Assembly: GCA_036345935.2 (NCBI GenBank) | Contig: JADWOT020001149.1 | Coordinates: 1-64,000 of the forward strand | From: Taenia hydatigena | Taxonomy: Eukaryota; Platyhelminthes; Cestoda; Cyclophyllidea; Taeniidae | DNA: 64,000 nt | Reading direction: 5' to 3' | Part shown: positions 23,230 to 34,729 of the stretch, in pieces | How the letters are laid out: every line of letters begins with the position of its first letter | Position numbering within the stretch: position 1 is the stretch's first letter | Position numbers and translations under genes: made by a program | The notes under the pieces: model-generated | The model's input: only the letters and a program-made list of their open reading frames with translations | What the model was told of the DNA's origin: nothing | The model's database searches: none

Positions 23230-23971
23230 ATCGACCCACCCATCCACCCACGCATTCGATCCATCAGTCTGGATGTGGTGTGAGCGCACAATGCTAGAGG
23301 GGGTAGCTGCTAAGGAAACAAGACATGACGAAGCCGAGGCAATGAGGTAGGCAAAAATCAACTGGTTTACAAGTGCCCTGATCCCTGGGCTACGGAGACC
23401 GCTAAAATTTGTTTCCTACTTCTTCCTTGTCCACTGGTGCAATACGCGACTCCACTGGTCACACTTCATCTATCACACATGTCCTTCCATGTGTCATAAC
23501 AGCGAAACATGGCATCTGGTCGAAGGAGAGAGGTTGGCAACAGGAGCGAATGAGATGAGTAGGAGAAGAGTGAGGAGCACAAAAGATGTGAATATAAGGG
23601 ATTAAGTGCAAAGGAAAAGTAGTGGGAAGGATTCGGTAGAGAGCGAAGGAGAAATGCGGGTAGAGGATTGGTGGTGATGAGGTAGATCAGTAGGTTGAAA
23701 CGTCGTCCTAATAACGTGGATGTTGTGGATTCTAGCCTCTCACCAGGCATGATGACATGCCACGTCCCACATTTTAGCTCAATTTACTGCTCCTCCCTTC
23801 AAGAATCTAAGTAGATGTCACATCCATCCTTCCTGATGCAATCCATTGTTGGACAGGCACGGTGCTGCTACATGCAGCGAAAGAGATAAAGGTGATATAC
23901 GGCTCCGGCGGGACTCGAACCACAGTCTTCTGATCCGTAGTCAGACGCCTTATCTATTAGGCCACGGAACC
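23230..23971 (-). repeat. Arg-tRNA-headed dispersed repeat, copy 2
   Basis: This is the second copy of the 19.0-19.6 kb element, with the same orientation and order of landmarks: CCCATCCACCCACGCATTCG at about 23237, then CATCAGTCTGG, GGAGAGAGGTTGG at about 23525, GGTGGTGATGAGGTAGATC at about 23670, GTCCTAATAACGTGGATG at about 23704, and GAGATAAAGG before the tRNA module. It has about 170 bp more internal sequence than copy 1 (mainly 23290-23460). It contains the minus-strand 94-codon frame at 23466-23750, which I regard as repeat-derived. Confidence 0.6.
23900..23971 (-). tRNA. tRNA-Arg(ACG)-like module
   Basis: Minus-strand cloverleaf. The acceptor GGTTCCG pairs fully with CGGAGCC (one G-T) and the discriminator is G. 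The D stem GCCT/AGGC encloses loop AATAGATA. The anticodon stem TCTGA/TCAGA encloses loop CTACGGA (anticodon ACG, arginine). The T loop is TTCGAGT. The 5' T stem appears one base short (GTGG against CCCGC), giving 72 nt instead of the usual 73. This is the best preserved of the tRNA-like modules and might still be recognised by pol III. Its place at the end of a repeat shared with 19.0-19.6 kb suggests it is a repeat head. Confidence 0.7.
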
Positions 23972-23979
23972 GACGACTC

Positions 23980-25380
23980 CGTTAATATATTTGATTCACG
24001 TATTTGCAGATACCCTCACCAGTGGTTCCTTCACATCGTACTCATTGCCTAGACACGTCAGCACTTTTGGACAAAGACGAATCAACTGTTTGCTCCTCCT
24101 TTTTTTTGTGACTTTTACGATACATCATGGAATCGCGGTTTGTGATTGGTGGATTACTGTGACATGACTGACCTGTCCATCGGATAACAGCGTGGCGGTC
24201 TAAACATTTGAACTTCTAAAAGGGGTGGTGTTGGGCACAGCTCAGTTGGGCCCCACTCTCTTTCTGGCCAAGGATAGTTTTTTGGCTACAATCACGGCAA
24301 AATTAGGTCAAAGCACTCTTTTCAGCATCGTAAATATAGCTTTCTCTTTATTAAATGGCGCAGCTGGAAGTATTTTAACTTCAGGAGTAAGTCTGTAACA
24401 TTGGCAGGTTAAGGACAAATCGCCTTCAATGGCAAGATTTTTATAGCTGAAGGAACGGCAATGACCTTATTTGATTTATCAGAGGATATTGGCATCTTGA
24501 AGAGAGCTGTTGCTCACTTGTATCTTGTCTGTGAAAATCTATGTGGAACACATGCCCTTCCACCGAGCGGCGGAAAAATCATACATTGAGATGAGAACAC
24601 GTGAAGCGAGCATAATACGCTTTGCAAAACAAGCTTTTCTAGCATCTAATTTAAAAACAGTTAGCCTCGCAGAAATAGTGTGTGCTATCATAAAGAGATC
24701 GCTGGAGATAGCTGGGCAGGAGCATGAGAAAACGAAATCAAATCTCCAAAAACAGAGGCAAAAATTGTATAGCCAATCTAATCCAGTGTTTTAAGCATGC
24801 AATCTAAATGCGCAGACAGCATTTTGCTCATAAAAGGAAGACAAGGTTGAAGATTGCTAGCAAGATCCTTAAAATGCTCCAAGTCCTGTCAATATTATTT
24901 ATAAAATTTGAAGGAACGGTGTGATGACCGGGCCAATGCATTCATGCCAACGAGACTACCAAGGGCTGGTGAATGCTAATGGGTGAAATTGCTCTACGAA
25001 ACCACTCGTAGATGCTAGATAGCAATCTTGGGAAGATGCACGATCTAACGTCAAGATTTAATAAATTCGGTTGGTCTAAGCTTGTTGACCATGATGAACG
25101 CATACCATTATGAAGCTGCATGTTTGAAATGCTCCGTCAACTCACATTTGTAGTGGTGATGCGAATTCTCCAGTTGTTTAGGCCGCCTGAAAGGGGAGCG
25201 TCTGGAAAGTCTGCTTCATTTCGCCTACTAGACGTGAGGCGACCAGTGATCGTAAATCTCTTTGCAGGGTGGCTTTCGTTGATTTATGATGTGAGGAAAA
25301 CGAACTCTAGTTTCTGCACTGTGTTCAATAAAGTGCAAATAAATTATGACTCTATATGATTATTTTATTAGTTCTGGAGG
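23980..25380. other. Stretch with no supported gene
   Basis: The 94-codon plus frame at 24510-24794 is rich in charged residues and could form a helix near its end (AGQEHEKTKSNLQKQRQK), but I recognise no family and see no convincing exon borders. The rest is unremarkable AT-leaning DNA. Confidence 0.4.
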
Positions 25381-25385
25381 TATAA

Positions 25386-25805
25386 ATGCCGGGGATGGGA
25401 AGACTAATGCCGGGTCGTTTACACTCGGGTCTGCCGCGTTTACGACAAGCAGAAGCCAGTGAATGTGACCAACCCATTCCAACAATTTCATCAACTGCCT
25501 TTATTGTCCCAAGTATCCACGTGCCAACGTGTATGTGCGCAGTTTGTCCAGCTTCAAGTATTTGCACTTGTAAAATGAGGGTGATTTCTAAAAGGCGTAA
25601 CTCACCATACTTTGCTCAAGCCACGGCAAATTATGATTTGGTTGGCTTTGTTTTATTGACTCATTTGATCAGTATTTTGACACCAACATGTTGTCTCACC
25701 TGTGTTTTCGCCATGCTGTCCATTTATGTGTTGGATGCTTGGTCGATGGAACATCTGAATGTAGATGCCTTGCACAGCATATGCGGAGTGAAATGGATAG
25801 ATTGA
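25386..25805 (+). CDS. Unrecognised open frame, 139 codons
   Basis: This is one of the longer ATG-started frames in the window. It has a cysteine-rich middle (TCMCAVCPASSICTCKMR) followed by a hydrophobic stretch (NYDLVGFVLLTHLISILTP then CCLTCVFAMLSIYVLD) that could form one or two membrane segments. I recognise no domain. A different frame over its 3' part contains a degenerate zinc-finger-like pattern (25721-25795). The two readings compete, and neither may be coding. Confidence 0.15.
   Translation: MPGMGRLMPGRLHSGLPRLRQAEASECDQPIPTISSTAFIVPSIHVPTCMCAVCPASSICTCKMRVISKRRNSPYFAQATANYDLVGFVLLTHLISILTPTCCLTCVFAMLSIYVLDAWSMEHLNVDALHSICGVKWID
25721..25795 (+). other. Degenerate C2H2 zinc-finger-like segment
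   Basis: In the frame starting at 25688 the peptide HLCVGCLVDGTSECRC is followed by LAQHMRSEMDRL. The spacing is C-x2-C-x13-H-x4-M: one residue longer than a classical finger, with the last His replaced. It resembles the clear finger at 44440-44505, which ends EHMRSRH, over the HMRS stretch. It may be a decayed finger exon or a chance match. Confidence 0.2.
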
Positions 25806-26209
25806 AATTGTCACAGTTTGCGCATGCCTTGCATTTCGTGAACGTAGGGCCCTCGATTTTCGCTAGAGTACTCTTGAGCCATTCCTAAGCAGTTCAAGCT
25901 GTTGAGCTATTTTGCCAGCGATTTGATTAAGCGAGGTAGCATTTACGCATTCGTTCGATTTCTAACATATGATGGCAGGGCTTAAGTGGCGAAGAGTGAA
26001 GTATTTAACGGGTTGCAGTGACAATCGCTCGTGTATCTGTCAGACCGATGCGAAGGAAGGTAGATGTATGAAAGTCAGCCAGGAAGGTGGCACAGCGTGT
26101 CGAACGGTAGTAGCAATAGGAGGCAGAGAGGGGCATTCGTGAAACTGATGCTCTAACAGCATCGCATTTGTTTGAGATGAAGATGACAAAGTGAGATTGC
26201 GCGGCAGTG

Positions 26210-26510
26210 TGTTATAGACTATAGGAATGAAGGAAGAAAGACAGCGACCAAAGGAGAGATACATCTGCTAGAAGAGTGATTCATTATTCGCCCTCAGTCT
26301 AGTGTTGGATCTTACATTAGTAGCCATCCCTGATTGAAGCATTCCCACCATAATAGTAGTTTAATGAACCGAAAGTGGGTAGTGCAATGATGTGTCGAAA
26401 CGGAGTCAATTTAACTCAGCCATACATTCAGAGGAACCGTCAATACTGCTGAACTACACTCCTGCAAGCTTATTTTGCTCATTTAATAAAAGACCAAAAA
26501 TAAGTGCATT
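26210..26510. repeat. Old dispersed repeat, related to 34730-35010
   Basis: It aligns by eye with 34.73-35.01 kb in the same orientation. Shared blocks in order are GAAAGAAAG-like sequence, a purine-rich/TAGTGCRATG block near 26381 and 34878, then ATACTGCTRAACTA followed by CTCCTGCAAG near 26445 and 34940. Identity is moderate. No coding content. Confidence 0.5.
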
Positions 26511-26676
26511 GCTTTCTTGCATGGACCTTTTTATCCATGGATAGGGTTGTGGCCCCAAAAGAGTGAAAACGAGAAGAGAGAACATTAGGAGATGGCAGTG
26601 ATATGGAGTTCACCTGCGCTCACCTCCATAGCCACAGCAGGTGACATTTTTCATGAATTCAGAGCACAGCGACCAC

Positions 26677-26702
26677 AAATCCTAATTTCTTAATTAGGAT
26701 TT
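26677..26702. other. Perfect 10-bp inverted repeat (hairpin)
   Basis: The arms AAATCCTAAT and ATTAGGATTT are exactly complementary around a TTCTTA loop. No gene is adjacent. It could be a relic of a small inverted-repeat element. Confidence 0.7.
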
Positions 26703-29700
26703 CAAAGCATTGTCTAGTCAGCCATCTGCTGCTAGCCATTTGTTTTAATAAAGTTTTCTCTTTTCGATTTTATAGATTCCGAGGTTTCCACCCAGGTACT
26801 CAACGAAGTGGTCTAGGAGCAGATGTCCTCATAATGAAGAATGCTAGAAGTGCTGAGTACAGTGACTACTCATAAGAATCGCTCTGAGAATACAATGAAA
26901 TTGTAGGAAGGCGTTGTACTAGAAGCATGCCTCTTGCCAGTTACATTGACTTCTTCACCGTTGACACGTGTAGCAAGTGGTGTGGCATTCTGATTTGCTC
27001 TCCTTGATGTCCAAAGAGAATTCGCACCGTGATGTAGGGTCGATCGAGACTGCAGCACTTTGCGTGTCGAAGGTTTCATCGGTCAAATGGGTGGAGTTGG
27101 GCAGCCTCTGAAGCCTTGAGTTACACCTCACCTCAACGAGAACGAGCATTGCTCGTCATGAGATTATGCCTTTTAGCCAATAACATTTTACACATGGTGG
27201 CACGAAACTTACTTTCACGCATTTTTTCGGGCTCTACAGGCGTGGTGGCCCTGTAGTTTATGGATTTGAGGACACAGTACTATAAGGTCAGTCGCGTCTG
27301 TGTCATTGCAAACATTCAGCGCGCCAATAATCAAGGTCGGTGCGTGAGTTGCTGGCATCGGCTTACATTGTGCAACCTTAAAGCCCCTTCCCGGCCAGCC
27401 TTGTCTAATTAGTTGATAAAATCATGCGTGTAGATAGGCGGCCGTGGGCGAAGGCACCCTTATTCACTACTCTGTTTTGCGTTTGCAAAGTATCCATAGC
27501 CCTAAGTGAACTTAATTGCCGTGAGGTCCCTAATGTAGAGGACACAACATCTTTAAACACGCAGCGGATTTATGGCATGCTCTATAACCAGTACAGAAGA
27601 TTATCTCGATGACTTCGGATTCAACAAATCATCCTAGGCGAGATTTAATAAGAAAACATGCGTTAATGAGAGCTAGAGAGTGAACATGTTCAGTGCGGTT
27701 AATGTTCGCCAGCTAAACGCTAAGCTAAGTGCTATGTCTGCACGTTGATGCGTTTAAAGAAAAACCATGTAAGGTAACCTCGTGGTTTGGAGACTTCGCT
27801 TCAACTGGATGTTGCAAGCCAGAATCTGCGATTGTGTAGTTAACCTGAATTCAAACAGCGTCTCAGTGCAAGTCCCTTAGCTCATTTGCTTGGACAATCT
27901 TTAGGTTTAATAAAACAGATAACTTAGTTGTATGATGAACTTAATTGTCCCCACGACCCGTCTGATTCTCTCGTTTTAATGCCATTGAAACAGGCCAAGG
28001 GCTTTGAGATACACTAAGTGAATTTGACAACATCCAAAGTGTGTAATATGAGACGCTGAAGTGATGTGACCACGCAGCTGATAAAAAAACTAATTTGATT
28101 AATTGTAGTCTGCACATTCGCCACTCGTATCAAACTGATAACCGACTTACTTAATGTTTTATTTGTTAATAACCTAAAGTAAAACCTCCATTCATATCAG
28201 CGTAGACTAACATAGGCATAAATGTATATGCGTTTATTTGCCTGAATACAAATGGAAGAGAAAATTGTAACTTAAAATGGGACAAGGCTTTGCTATTTTG
28301 GTCACAAAACATGGGTTTTGGGCACAAGATAACGTTCCTAAACATCACAAAGCACCTTGCACACTTGTGGAAAACCATTTTGGTAAAGAGCATATTGAGT
28401 TGGGCGAGATCTTGCAGCAGAACTCGCAGTGGCTTCAAAGCAGACTATTAAGAGTGGCACATTTGGCCAAATCTTTGAGCAACAGATACATGCGTCGGAG
28501 TTTATCTTCATTTCCCTCATTGTTGTCCTCCGAATGATGAGTTACTTCTTGATTAACTTTCCTTGGCACAGGATGAGACGCTGCTTGTCAATAAAGACTT
28601 TAAAGTACCAGGCGTTTTAAAAGGCAAAAAGGTTTTCTTATTTTACGAAGCATGGCCATAAAACGCGGGGACCAAAACTGTTTTTTCAGAGTCACTTTCA
28701 ATTTAGTTTTCACTATAGATGAGATTCGACCTAATAATAGCTCTTTACTCATTATTGCTGCCCAGGAACAGGCAACAACTTACAAGCCGATTTCGGATAC
28801 TTGAATGATTGCTGCTGCTTATTTTAAAAGCCATTTCGACAGGAATGATTCACTATTTGGATTAGTGTTCCACCGAATCAAAGGAAAATTGTTTTTGAAT
28901 CCACGCATCCACACTGTTTATTAAGAGGATGCGACTTGCTAGCTGGACTTGCCTCCTGGCGGCTAGGGACGAGTTCAAACATGCTACAGATTAAATCAAA
29001 TACACCGGTAGGGAAGAATGGTCAGTTAAATAACAAGAAGTGTTTAATAGGTGCTTTTATTTAAAAGACACGAGTGAATCTAATCTTCCCGCCGACGACA
29101 CAATGGACGAGAAGTAAATCGAGAATCCCACGGGTCGTAACTCGATAAGTCACAAACTTCATGGCGCTGAAATGCTTGATCGCATTTGTTGCAGGATTTT
29201 ATGAAGCTACTGTTTACATTAATCCCATTAACTTTCCGAAATCAGTGAAGTCAGCCGCTCAGTCTTCACGAATGCCAACTAACCTACTGAACGGAATAGG
29301 TCACCAATCACGGCTACACTGAAAGGGATAAGGGCAAGGAACTCCAACCCTCATGACCCTATGTAGGCTAAGATGAAATCGGATGCTCCTGTTGATTGTG
29401 TTTAGGACATTTAGATGCAAACTTTATTGCCAAGACTTCATGGTATAATGCTGAGAAAATTAAAATAAACAGTTCAGCCAATGATCAAAACGAAATTAAA
29501 AATAAAACTTTCAACCAGTTTCAAATGATAATGGTTTACCTTACTAAAATGTCTTTACCGAGGTCCCATGGTCCAATGCACGCAGATAAAAATAAAAATC
29601 ATACTACTTAATTAAGATGTTTTGCGGCTGCACTCGCGTTGGGTGTGTCGGCATTGCATCTTATACCACACTCGTTCAACCAAGGTGCTCGTTGGAAACT

Positions 29701-29800
29701 AGTTGTTTGGGGATAAATTTCGATTAAAATTGAGGTCCTTTAAGAAAACTAAAAGTAAAATCATTAAAGCTTGTCATATGAGTCAATGCTGTTTGAGCGT
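26703..29800. other. Stretch with no supported gene
   Basis: About 3.1 kb of non-coding DNA. The overlapping frames at 28166-28438 (minus) and 28277-28537 (plus) contain no recognisable domain. The minus frame has a C-x2-C pair (HKCARCFVMF) but no His pair, so I do not call a finger. Confidence 0.4.
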
Positions 29801-29804
29801 CTTA

Positions 29805-30850
29805 CTAATCAATAATGACCGACCGAATAGGAAATCACGCGTCAGAGGGGAGTTTACTACGATTCTAATCCAGCGCACCCACTCACCTGCCTCTCCTTCC
29901 CATCTGTACGCCTTCGCACCCTGAACAGTGCACAGGTATTTGTGGCAGCAGTTCCATTACCCCATCACTCATGCCTGTCTTTATGCCACTCTCTTCTTCT
30001 ACAGCAGCTGCTGCTGGCCGCGGAGGCGGACGGGTAGACGTGCTGGACAGTGGCGTTCATGATTGCGGTGGTGCTGATGCGATGGCACAAAGAATACGAT
30101 GGCAACTTAGTGGTGCGATGGTAGAGCGTTTGACTCCGGATGCATATTTAAAGAGCGCAAGAATCCGTGCACTTCATTCTCCCTAACTTACCTTTCCACT
30201 TCGCCACACCGCTTACGAAACGCATCGCTTCTTTCAATCTGTCTGCACACTTCGTGCCATCCAAAAAGGCAGGGAACAGAGTTATGGGCGAAATACATTT
30301 GCGATAATATAGCCTGATCGCGGGCAGCAGGAATGAGTTAGTTGAATATGAGACAGCTTTAATATAATGAATGAGATGAATGTTAAAAGCAAAGCATCGG
30401 GAGGCGAAGAAAGTGATACGCAGACCCCATCATTAGGGCTGTAGATGGGACTCGAACTCGCAAAGTCCGAGTAGAAGCCAGACACACTACCCATTGCGCC
30501 GTCACAGCTCTACTTTTAAGTTCTTTCACTTTTTCGGCTTCAGCGATCAGTTGCTTTGGCTGCTACTACTCCTCTTCACTCCTTATTGCATAGCATGCCA
30601 TGCTTGCTCTCTCACATTTACTCGATAAAAGTTTGCCTACCCTCATGGCCTATTTGTTGGCAATTCTGGTGCAGCCTAGCACCACATCACGCTGCCCAAG
30701 GTGATGCGGTGCACTGTATTTACTTCCCTCCTGTGTGTGTTTATGCGGTTGCGTCTAATTGAAGGTAGAAGTGTTAAAACAGTATTGGTAAGAGTGCTTG
30801 GAGATAATGTGGATGAGGATAGTGTGGTTGCGGTCTGTAAGTGATTAGTG
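29805..30850. repeat. About 1-kb dispersed repeat with internal Arg-tRNA-like module, copy 1
   Basis: It matches 56755-57865 in the same orientation over its whole length. Shared blocks include AATAATGACCGA at 29813, CCACTCAC at about 29878, TACCCCATCACTCAT at about 29958, CTACAGCA-TGCTGCTG at about 30000, a GGCATTGG/GATTG block, TGAATATGAGA at about 30342, GGAGGCGAAGAAAG at about 30400, ACAGCTC at 30504, CTCCTTATTGCAT at about 30578, and GTGATTAGTGG at about 30840. The Arg(TCT)-like module at 30436-30510 lies in the middle rather than at an end. This distinguishes the element from a simple SINE. No reverse-transcriptase or transposase frame is present, so it would be non-autonomous. Confidence 0.7.
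30436..30510 (-). tRNA. tRNA-Arg(TCT)-like module, degenerate
   Basis: Minus-strand module. The acceptor GAGCTGT pairs with ACAGCCC except at the second base pair. The anticodon stem TCTGG/TCGGA (with G-T pairs) surrounds loop CTTCTAC, giving anticodon TCT (arginine). The T arm around GTTCGAGTCCC is well kept. The D arm has an extra base (GACGGCGCAATGGG). It is embedded inside a repeat shared with 57415-57489, where the same module is badly eroded. I read it as a tRNA-derived part of a repeat, probably not a functional tRNA. Confidence 0.6.
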
Positions 30851-33800
30851 GAATGGTTGGGAATAAGCTAAAATTAATGAAAGGGAATAGCAATGACTAC
30901 ATTTTGCATAAACCTTTGACTTTTTCCCAACATCGAGGCTGTACCGCGTCGGTTCGTGTTAACGAGTGCCTAGGTGTCATTAATGGAAAGCTCAACACCG
31001 CTGGTCCACTTTACTTCACTTTACTTATCTACACCTGCTTTGACCAATCGCACCCTCGATTCATCCACAATCCTTCCTACTCATTTGTGTGATTTCGCAT
31101 TGCATCGATTCGCACTGTATTCCATCGAGCAGCTTGGGATTATATTACTGTGTTATATTGGGTGACGATGGTGGTATCAGCAGTGGCTTTGGAGGCGGTA
31201 GTAACTTTGATGATCTTGATGTCTTTGACGGCATTAGCCAGGGTTATATGCATGTACTCATACTGATATTTTGCAGAATGTAGCTGTGCGAACTGTATTT
31301 TAAAGTGGATGGACGGCTTTTTCCGAGATTCGCTTGAAGACGCTGAAAAAGACATCAATTACTAGAGTCGAGATGCTCAAAGACACAATTAGCAAGCATG
31401 GTTAATGGAGCGTTGTCGCCTATACTTCTAAAATGCCGCTCAGCGATTTCTGGTGTGTAAACTTATGTTAAATAAATATGGTAAAATCATCCATACGGTG
31501 CATTTCCTGCAGTTGTGACTTGCTTTACTGTTAAAACCAGAACCACCTTCTGCTTAGGTTGAAGTTTGGTTTCAGATGATGGATTCAGGCTGCGGCTAGT
31601 AAACCGACGAGGCCAAATAAATCTCTGTGTCGCTCCAAGGCAGGGCTTTCGGTAAGGAGCGACGAAGTGCGTTTTAGGTTAATGAGCTTTTAGCTAACAT
31701 CCTAAGGTGTTGGCGGCCTGAGTGACGCCTAGAACGTGTGAATGAACCTAGATCCACGCCTGGAGATAAAGTCAGCCGAAATGATCGTGGCACCATTCAG
31801 ACATATCCAAAAGTCGGGGAATATATGAAAAGGATTTTCATTAAAGCAGTCTGCCATAATTTTTTTTGGAAAATGACTACGTTATTTAAGCCAAGAGAGT
31901 ACGATTCAAGGCGATCTTAAGTACGGCCAATGAATGCCTCGTACGCGTTGTGTAACTTTTTCAATGCGGATAGTTCAAAACTGGACAAAGCGGTGAATAA
32001 AAATTGCAAATTCTAAGTGGAATACCACAGCCTTTTCAGCGGCATAGTTAAAGAGAATGATTGAGGTAGATCTCCAAAGCTGGAAGCGAGAAGGACATTT
32101 ATACATGGCAATTGTGTTTTCGATGCGAGGAAGATCGATCTCATTTGCACAGTTGTTCGAACCGTGCACAGGCTTTAAGCAGTCATTTTCTCGAACTTTT
32201 CAAGGCTGATGTCCAGACCGTGAAAAAGAAACGGTCAGAGGCGTAAATTTAGCATTTATTCAGCTAACCGAATGGAATACACCTTTAGTAATAAGTGCTT
32301 TTTATTGTTCCCTTGATAAAGAAGTCAGCGACGTATATCCCAATTAGTAAAGACCTAGCCTTAGCTTATTTCAGCGCACTAAAACTTGACGTAACGCGAC
32401 GGCCCGTGGAGGAGGTGAGGTATAAACAGGAAGGAGAGGAGATCCGCCCTTACTGTTCATTTTGGTCCCCTTTTTACCATTTTACTGCCAAATTTTGTGA
32501 GCAGACGCGTAAAACTTACCGAAATACGCCATCATATACTCAGATATATATACGCATAGATTTATCTGCCAGTATTCAGCCGACCTTCACGACCACCGCT
32601 ATTACCGTCAGGACCAACGGTATCGCCACGCCTGCCATTACCGACCTCCGATGCGAAATCCTTCCCACCAGTAACCAGTCAACTGTCCACATAACTGATC
32701 ACTAACTCATGCATCTAGTCGCCTGGTATTCCATCCACCGCTACTGCTTACGTAATGCACAGGAGTGAGGGCATGAGCGGGTCGAACGCGGGAGAGAAGA
32801 ATGGCGGAGAGCAAAGGAGGAGGGGTGAACAATGAGATGATAATAAAAGCAGGCTGGTAGCTCTCTAACAACGGCCCGTCCATTTATGTATCTGCGGTAA
32901 TCTTTAAATTTTCGTCATCCACGCTATTCCGCCCCACTTCACCAACTTCAGACGTCTTTGCCGAAACAAAGATGAGTGCAATACACAATGTAGTGTTAAG
33001 GATGACGCTAAAATAAGCAGTCGACACAATCTCTCCATATATCTACTATTCGGCTACAAAGCTCCTTACCACCAAGGGCTTGGACAGCATGATCCACACA
33101 TTTCAAGGCATGGACCACGCCCTTAGCATTAGCGCACTTGGAATTCATGCACTTATGCACCGTGACGTTCTTCATCATGACATTTGACACACGGCGAATA
33201 TTCTTCCAGACGAGTTGATCTATCCTAAACATTTAGCAGCAATGCTAAAGATTCAGATTATAGTAACAACGTTTAAGGCTTTAGAGTGGAGGAATTATAT
33301 CATATACGGCTTATTTTGATTGAGCGGAAATGCAGTCAGCTAGTGCTGCACTCATCAAAATAACGCACACTCCTCAATGGATTAGATCTTGTTGTCATGA
33401 GCTTGTTCTAAACGCAAAGAACATTTCTCACTGTCTCTTCCTGATTCACTGTTGGACTGTACACATTTTCAGAGTCTGAATCCAGGCGAGGTATGCAAGT
33501 AAGGCTAAAAGCATATGTAGCTCTTAAAAGTAGAACCGATTCAAAGTTGACTGGATTGCTATCGATTGCTTGGGCATTAAACATGTCATTTTATTTAAGC
33601 CCTATATTCACTAACGAATCCCTACTGCATTTCTGCTTAGGCAACGATGACACCATGCCTGAAAATAATTGTTTTTATTTTAGAAAAATCAACTGAGCCT
33701 GTAGTCCTAATTAAACTGACCTTAAAATACGTGACATGCCTAAAGCTGTTATTCGAAAAATTCAGATTAAGTGCCTTAAATGATTTGATTAGGAGGATTA

Positions 33801-33890
33801 AAGCGATTTTTAGCAAGTCAGACAGACAGACGATTATAGCTTTGCGGCCTCGTTTAGCCTTCGACTATATCGCAACCTACAAGCTAAATA
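30851..33890. other. Stretch with no supported gene
   Basis: It includes the 136-codon plus frame at 32295-32705, which is Thr-rich near its end with no recognised domain. The DNA at 32575-32700 has an ACGACCACC...ATCGCCACG style resembling 35.85-35.93 kb, so it is probably another eroded repeat. A minus-strand exon-like frame at 33008-33232 is listed separately. Confidence 0.4.
33008..33232 (-). CDS. Weak candidate exon, Cys/His-containing
   Basis: The minus-strand frame encodes HKCMNSKCANAKGVVHALKC then VDHAVQALGG, with Cys and His at spacings C-x4-C-x11-C-x2-H that fit no zinc-binding family I know. A good donor (GTAAGG) follows the codons for ALGG at about 33070, so a real exon would end there. 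I cannot identify it. Confidence 0.18.
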   Translation of the reverse strand: MFRIDQLVWKNIRRVSNVMMKNVTVHKCMNSKCANAKGVVHALKCVDHAVQALGGKELCSRIVDIWRDCVDCLF

Positions 33891-34110
33891 AATAAACTAG
33901 AGAAGAACACGAGAGCAAATAAGTAAGCAAACGCATTTGTGGCTATGTAAACCATCCTTTTGGCAAAAGCTACTAATGAAAAACGCAGTAATGGAAAAGG
34001 ATACCATAAGTCGGGATGGAAACGAGGATGTAATATGCTCACTGCAGTGAGGTTGCACTCGAACGATGGGAATGCAGCCAATTAAAATAACGGGAGCGAG
34101 ATGACAAAGC
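33890..34110. repeat. Old dispersed repeat, related to 41055-41190
   Basis: It shares, in order and orientation with 41.06-41.19 kb, an ATAAAC block, GTAAGYAAACRMGCATTT, GGCTWTG, CATCMTTTTG and AATGGAAAAGGATACM. Moderate identity, non-coding. Confidence 0.5.
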
Positions 34111-34729
34111 TGCGACTTGAGGACTTTATGCATATCTACGCGATATTCATCAGTCGAATGCCAGCCACTACAGTGGGGCTGTACCAAAAGGAAGCTTTCC
34201 AACGTCAAGACTTGTTATCGTTCATACTGTATGAAAGAAGTTGATCATCTGGAGCATTGCCTCTATGCCTGGACTTTCACTGTACGGGCAGGATATCAGA
34301 GTAAATAGACTTCAACAAAGTAAATGCCCATGGATGACCTTAATACGTGTGCTTATTAACAACGCAAGACTTCTAAGGCCACACTATTATTCCGACAATA
34401 AAAACCATTTGTGCTGCGTAAAACTGATAGAGATGGGTAGGGTTATGAATATTTGAGAGTGAAATTAGATTGCGAGTAAACAAGGGTGCAAATCCACAAA
34501 AAGTCTAACATCAGAGCCTGTCGAAATAGGAAATGAATTGCTTTAGCTGATACGCAATGCAAACGAGAAGTCAAAGGTAGCATTTCGTTATCGTCACGTG
34601 ACTACGGGCGAAATAGGGCGAAAGAGGAAGTTGGCTGCAGAGTACCAATTTTGATCATGTGACTACTGCCGAAGTGCTGGGGGGAGAGAAATTGTCTGTC
34701 TTGAAAACGCTTTCTTTTAGTGACTGCAC

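Noticed and set aside
28166..28438. Minus frame with HKCARCFVMF as a possible zinc finger
   Set aside because: The His pair is missing and no splice context supports an exon.
32295..32705. 136-codon plus frame
   Set aside because: No recognised domain. Its 3' part lies in repeat-like DNA resembling 35.9 kb.
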